Below are positions 61,086 through 64,000 of a stretch of DNA of 64,000 nucleotides, piece by piece. Location: NCBI GenBank assembly GCA_035373905.1, contig DAOSOK010000021.1:27716-91715 (forward strand), read 5' to 3'. The translations under genes and the position numbers were made by a program. Position 1 is the first letter of the stretch. Each line of letters opens with the position of its first letter. The stretch comes from Candidatus Ozemobacteraceae bacterium. Its GTDB lineage: Bacteria; Muiribacteriota; Ozemobacteria; Ozemobacterales; Ozemobacteraceae. The notes beneath the pieces were generated by a model. It was given only the letters and a program-made list of their open reading frames with translations, was not told the DNA's origin and did no database searches.

Positions 61086-61550
61086 ATGAGCGCGAACACG
61101 CCGCACCCCTCCGCCGATCAGCCCTGCGACTTTTTCTCCGAGGAAGAGACGAAACAACTGATCAGGGCGATCCAAGCCGCAGAACTGCGCACCTCCGGCG
61201 AGATCCGCATCCATATCGAAAGCGTCTGCGACGACCCCGTCGAGCGGGCGAAGCAGGTGTTCGACGAACTCGGCATGAACGACACCGAAGAACGAAACGG
61301 CGTCCTCTTCTATCTTGCGACGGACAGCCGACTCTTCGCCGTCCTCGGCGATGCGGGAATCGACGAGCGCGTCGACGCCGGCTTCTGGGAAGGAGTCCGC
61401 GACGCGGCCCTCGACCGCTTCCGCAAAGGCGAGTTTCTTGCGGGGCTGATCGACGGCGTACGCATCGCCGGCGAGTCGCTTGCGAAACACTTTCCGCGAA
61501 GATCCGACGACGTGAACGAACTGCCGGACGAGATCAGCTTCGGCAGATAG
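61086..61550 (+). CDS. TPM-domain protein (TLP18.3/Psb32/MOLO-1 type)
   Basis: A 154-residue soluble protein without signal peptide. The TPM core is clear: FFSEEETKQLIRAIQAAELR, TSGEIRIHIESVCDDPVERA, LGMNDTEERNGVLFYLATDS, LFAVLGDAGIDERVDAGFWE and LIDGVRIAGESLAKHFP. Most bacterial TPM proteins are exported and membrane-anchored; this one appears cytoplasmic and single-domain. Phosphatase activity is reported for plant relatives, but the bacterial role is unclear. Its start (61086) is chosen as the first ATG before the domain; the ribosome site is weak. It is convergent with cobO (12-base gap). Confidence 0.87.
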   Translation: MSANTPHPSADQPCDFFSEEETKQLIRAIQAAELRTSGEIRIHIESVCDDPVERAKQVFDELGMNDTEERNGVLFYLATDSRLFAVLGDAGIDERVDAGFWEGVRDAALDRFRKGEFLAGLIDGVRIAGESLAKHFPRRSDDVNELPDEISFGR

Positions 61551-61562
61551 CCCGGCGGAAAC

Positions 61563-62096
61563 TCAGTATTCGATGCCGGGGCGGGCCTTCGTTCCGCTGT
61601 CGAAGTAGTGCCTCACCTTCGTGACGCGAGAGATCAGGTCGACGCCGGCAAGCATCTCCTCGTTCGCGCACCGCCCTGTGAGAACCAGCTCCAGGCTTCC
61701 GCCCGACGCCTTCCGATCGGAAATCAGGGCCGTCAACTCCTCGGGCGTGATCAGGCCGAAGCTCGCCGCCGTGATGATCTCGTCGAGCACCAGGAGATCG
61801 AATTCTCCCGACGCGATCGCGGACCGGACGATCGCGAGACCCCGCCCGGCTTCCCTCCTGTCTTCCTCGGTGGTTCCGAAACGGAATCGCCCGTCCGGCT
61901 GCATCCGCTCGAGCCCGGTCACCCAATGGCGCACGCCGAGCCGTTCCAGCACGTTCAACTCGTGGTGCGAATACGTCTTGTTCCCCTTGTCGAAATAGAT
62001 GATGCCGACCCGCATCCCCGCGCCGAGCGCTCGTATCAGCAGCCCGAGCGCGGCCGTCGACTTCCCCTTCCCATCACCGATGTATGCCTGAATCAT
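61563..62096 (-). CDS. cobO: Cob(I)alamin adenosyltransferase, CobA/CobO/BtuR type
   Basis: ATP:corrinoid adenosyltransferase that makes adenosylcobalamin (coenzyme B12), 177 residues. It starts MIQAYIGDGKGKSTAALGL with the reversed P-loop (residues 7-14) of the CobA group. It has VGIIYFDKGNKTYSHHEL, LLVLDEIITAASFGLI and LVLTGRCANEEML, all family motifs. It stands alone, with no corrin-synthesis or B12-transport genes nearby and no cobalamin riboswitch seen in the 63-base gap upstream. A good TATAAT promoter is present there. The cell therefore probably makes or salvages corrinoids. Confidence 0.95.
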   Translation of the reverse strand: MIQAYIGDGKGKSTAALGLLIRALGAGMRVGIIYFDKGNKTYSHHELNVLERLGVRHWVTGLERMQPDGRFRFGTTEEDRREAGRGLAIVRSAIASGEFDLLVLDEIITAASFGLITPEELTALISDRKASGGSLELVLTGRCANEEMLAGVDLISRVTKVRHYFDSGTKARPGIEY

Positions 62097-62122
62097 GTCC
62101 GGTCTCCGGCAGAATAACGAAT

Positions 62123-62153
62123 ATTATACAATACACACAATACTCACAGACAA
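62123..62153 (-). promoter_or_regulatory. Candidate promoter of cobO
   Basis: Minus strand: -35 TTGTCT (62153-62148), -10 TATAAT (62128-62123), spacing 19 bases (slightly long). It lies in an AT-rich 63-base gap 27 bases before the cobO ATG. Confidence 0.55.
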
Positions 62154-62159
62154 AAGGCG

Positions 62160-63008
62160 TCAGAAATCGAGGTTGAAGGCGTCGCCGAAGGGATCCGGCT
62201 CGGCGGTCGCCGTGGCCGCCGGAGCCTGTCCGGCGGCAGACGCATCGCCCTTTCCGTCGTCCGGGGCCGCCTTCCCGCCGGCCGTTTCGGCCGGCCGTGC
62301 GACAGGCTGAGCCGGGGTTGTCGCACCCGCTTTCGGCGGGTTCACGGGCGCTTTCGTCACGCCACCGGAACCGGAGACGGAAGAAGAGGTCTTCGCCGCA
62401 CCTCCTCCGGAAGAGACCTTCGTGATGGCGGCCATTCCGGCCTGGCCGCCCCCCATATCGCGGATAGTCGCGAGAGGCATCCGTTCCGCCTCCCCCGCCG
62501 TCGCGTCTCCCCTGCGGACGACCTCGATGTCGCCCCGGAATTTCGGCAGCAGCGCCATCAGCCAGGGATTCCGCCAGCTGCCGGCCCCGGCGGCATCGGA
62601 TCGCCGGAGATCCAGCTCCAGGATGTATCTCTGCCCGTTCCGCACCACGCGCACGGCCTTCACGACGTGAAACCCGCTCAGCGAGGGTCCGGATACCCAA
62701 AGAAACAGCATCCGGTTTTCGAAATCCACGTTGGGCATCGGCTCGCCGGAAGCGTGCTTCTCCCAGAAAATCTGCAACTCGGGGAGGCTCCTGACGAGGA
62801 AATAGTTCGGCCGCTCCCGGTATCCCGACTGGGTTCCGGTCCACTGGCTGAGAATGTCGATCTCGACCTCGCCCTTGAACGCCCCGGCTCCCGCCGATTC
62901 CGCCGCGGCGCATCGAGGCTGCAACGGGCCCCAGCCAGGGGGCGCCAGAAAAAGCCCGGCTACAAGAACGATATTTATATATGTTCCAGAATATGTACCG
63001 GCCGGCAC
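62160..63008 (-). CDS. Exported protein with PrcB-C-like domain and Ala/Gly/Pro tail
   Basis: A 282-residue protein. The N-terminus (GTYINIVLVAGLFLA) is a signal peptide or anchor. The folded part (residues about 45-150) reads SGYRERPNYFLVRSLPELQI, PNVDFENRMLFLWVSG and RYILELDLRRSD; the V-D-F-x-x-x-M/V-L pattern resembles the PrcB C-terminal domain of Treponema protease complexes, a tentative match. A low-complexity tail of about 100 residues rich in A, G, P, T and K follows, ending DPFGDAFNLDF. It starts with GTG at 63008, one base after the stop of the upstream gene, so the two form an operon. Confidence 0.7.
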   Translation of the reverse strand: MPAGTYSGTYINIVLVAGLFLAPPGWGPLQPRCAAAESAGAGAFKGEVEIDILSQWTGTQSGYRERPNYFLVRSLPELQIFWEKHASGEPMPNVDFENRMLFLWVSGPSLSGFHVVKAVRVVRNGQRYILELDLRRSDAAGAGSWRNPWLMALLPKFRGDIEVVRRGDATAGEAERMPLATIRDMGGGQAGMAAITKVSSGGGAAKTSSSVSGSGGVTKAPVNPPKAGATTPAQPVARPAETAGGKAAPDDGKGDASAAGQAPAATATAEPDPFGDAFNLDF

Positions 63009-63009
63009 C

Positions 63010-63858
63010 TTACTTCGCTCCGCCGTCGATCACGAGCCCCTGCTGCGTCGGAACGATCCCGAACCCGTTGAAAACGAGGATGTATTCGAGAATTTCGTAC
63101 CACGGCCTGTCCTTCATCGAGCAGTAGAGGGCCGCCTTGCGCTGTCCACGCCACGAGATCGGAACCTTTGTCGAGCGGCTGATCGACTCGATGGCCCGAG
63201 AGATGTCCTTCCCGTCGCTGATGAGCGTTCCCTTCGCGGCCAGCGCCGGGAACCATTTCGTCAGCACTCGGCTGTCGTAGTTCTGGGTGCTCCTGAGAAA
63301 CCGTTGCCAGCCCGCCCCGAGGATGTTCACCGGCGCCACGAAAATGACCCCGTCCTCCCCCCTGAAGCGGTGATGAGGCGTTACGACATGCTCGAGCATC
63401 GAGTTCATGTCGCGGGCGCGGCTCTGCGGAAAAGCGTCCGCCGAAGTCGTGCTGTGGCAGATGTAATCCTTTCCGTAGGCGAGCGCGATCATCCGGACAG
63501 CCTTCCACAGAGGAAGTGCGCCGCTCCAGATCACGTCCGAGCGGTCCTTCCGGGGGCGGAGCGGCAGGTTCGGCGAAACAGCGAAATACTGCCGCGCGGC
63601 GGGCCGATAGAGGATGACGCTGTCGTTCCGGATCGCGGTGACGCGCAGATCCCGACCGATCATGTAGCCGGGAGTGACAAGGACGTCACGGCCGTCGAAC
63701 TTCAGCCACGCGGCTCCGTCTTCCCCTCTGCTCACGAGGCCGGTCACTTCGATCCGCGCAGGATCGGCGACCTGAACGGCGCTTCCGGAGGCCGCGCCCC
63801 AGACCATCAGGAAGAATACCAGCCCCAGAAGAGCGCTGCGGTGCATCTTTCGATTCAT
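63010..63858 (-). CDS. Exported secretin-N (STN)-like protein
   Basis: A 282-residue exported protein with a signal peptide (ALLGLVFFLMVWGAASGSA). The next part (ARIEVTGLVSRGEDGAAWLK, DVLVTPGYMIGRDLRVTAIR) is a small beta-barrel like PilP/GspC. Two short domains follow, the second with DISRAIESISRSTKVPISWR and YEILEYILVFNGFGIVPTQQ, the beta-alpha-beta pattern of STN or AMIN-associated secretin N-domains; no secretin pore domain follows. The start at 63858 has GGAGGGAG upstream; a longer frame to 63891 exists. It precedes the PrcB-like gene. It may be an accessory of a secretion or pilus system encoded elsewhere. The last 142 bases of the window hold only its upstream region. Confidence 0.72.
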   Translation of the reverse strand: MNRKMHRSALLGLVFFLMVWGAASGSAVQVADPARIEVTGLVSRGEDGAAWLKFDGRDVLVTPGYMIGRDLRVTAIRNDSVILYRPAARQYFAVSPNLPLRPRKDRSDVIWSGALPLWKAVRMIALAYGKDYICHSTTSADAFPQSRARDMNSMLEHVVTPHHRFRGEDGVIFVAPVNILGAGWQRFLRSTQNYDSRVLTKWFPALAAKGTLISDGKDISRAIESISRSTKVPISWRGQRKAALYCSMKDRPWYEILEYILVFNGFGIVPTQQGLVIDGGAK

Positions 63859-64000
63859 GTTTATCTCCCTCCTCGCCGGCGTTGTTTTCACGGGCGCCCT
63901 AGTTTACCATATCTTCGTCCGCCGGCACCCGGCCATTCCCGTCGGATCAGCAATTCTCAGTGAGCGTTCTGGTACGGGTTTTGAGGGGAACCTCTGTCGG

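Noticed and set aside
62097..62159. Cobalamin riboswitch upstream of cobO
   Set aside because: The gap is 63 bases, AT-rich, far too short for a B12 aptamer, and lacks a B12-box-like sequence.

Overview
The window is about 60-65% GC with densely packed genes. It reads as chromosome of a Gram-negative bacterium: it has two tripartite RND/TolC-type efflux systems, signal-peptide-bearing secreted proteins and a secretin-like (STN-type) protein. No rRNA, tRNA, CRISPR array, phage gene or transposase was seen. The taxon cannot be fixed from sequence alone. The mix of genes (prokaryotic ligand-gated channel, Etf-linked lactate/glycolate dehydrogenase, class III cyclase, B12 adenosyltransferase) suits a deep-branching, possibly fermentative or anaerobic lineage, but that is inference.

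Layout. 1-12.5 kb: two divergent efflux operons. The minus-strand one is TetR-TolC-adaptor-RND, and the RND gene runs off the left edge. The plus-strand one is MarR-TolC-adaptor-RND. They share a control region with a perfect TetR-type palindrome, yet the tetR gene is frameshifted. 12.5-15.3 kb: an ADP-ribosylglycohydrolase and an arginine deiminase, flanked by two related inverted-repeat elements. 15.3-19.6 kb: rhodanese and VIT/VWA genes, plus small unknowns. 19.6-26.4 kb: a TPR/TerB-like protein divergent from a pentameric ligand-gated ion channel, then a lysA-lysC operon bracketed by two copies of a short C-terminal peptide remnant.

26.4-38 kb: a secreted six-hairpin-like protein, an unknown membrane protein, a DUF4258 protein, a large TPR/HEAT membrane protein, an adenylate/guanylate cyclase, a ZIP metal transporter and a GT-C glycosyltransferase. 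38-41.5 kb: an etfB-etfA-FAD-oxidase operon behind a good promoter, resembling Etf-coupled lactate dehydrogenases. 41.6-45.2 kb: a secreted protein and a hybrid histidine kinase. 45.4-54.7 kb: a Cys-rich small protein coupled to an Ogt-AlkA fusion, a pullulanase-type GH13 enzyme, a phospholipase D family protein, a TGS-uridine-kinase protein and a DUF2400 protein.

54.7-64 kb: three GT-C membrane glycosyltransferases in one operon, a left-handed beta-helix protein, a TPM-domain protein, cobalamin adenosyltransferase and a pair of secreted proteins. Many adjacent genes overlap by ATGA or GTGA, so translational coupling is the rule. Start sites were chosen from visible Shine-Dalgarno sequences, signal peptides and overlaps, so they are often shorter than the longest reading frame.
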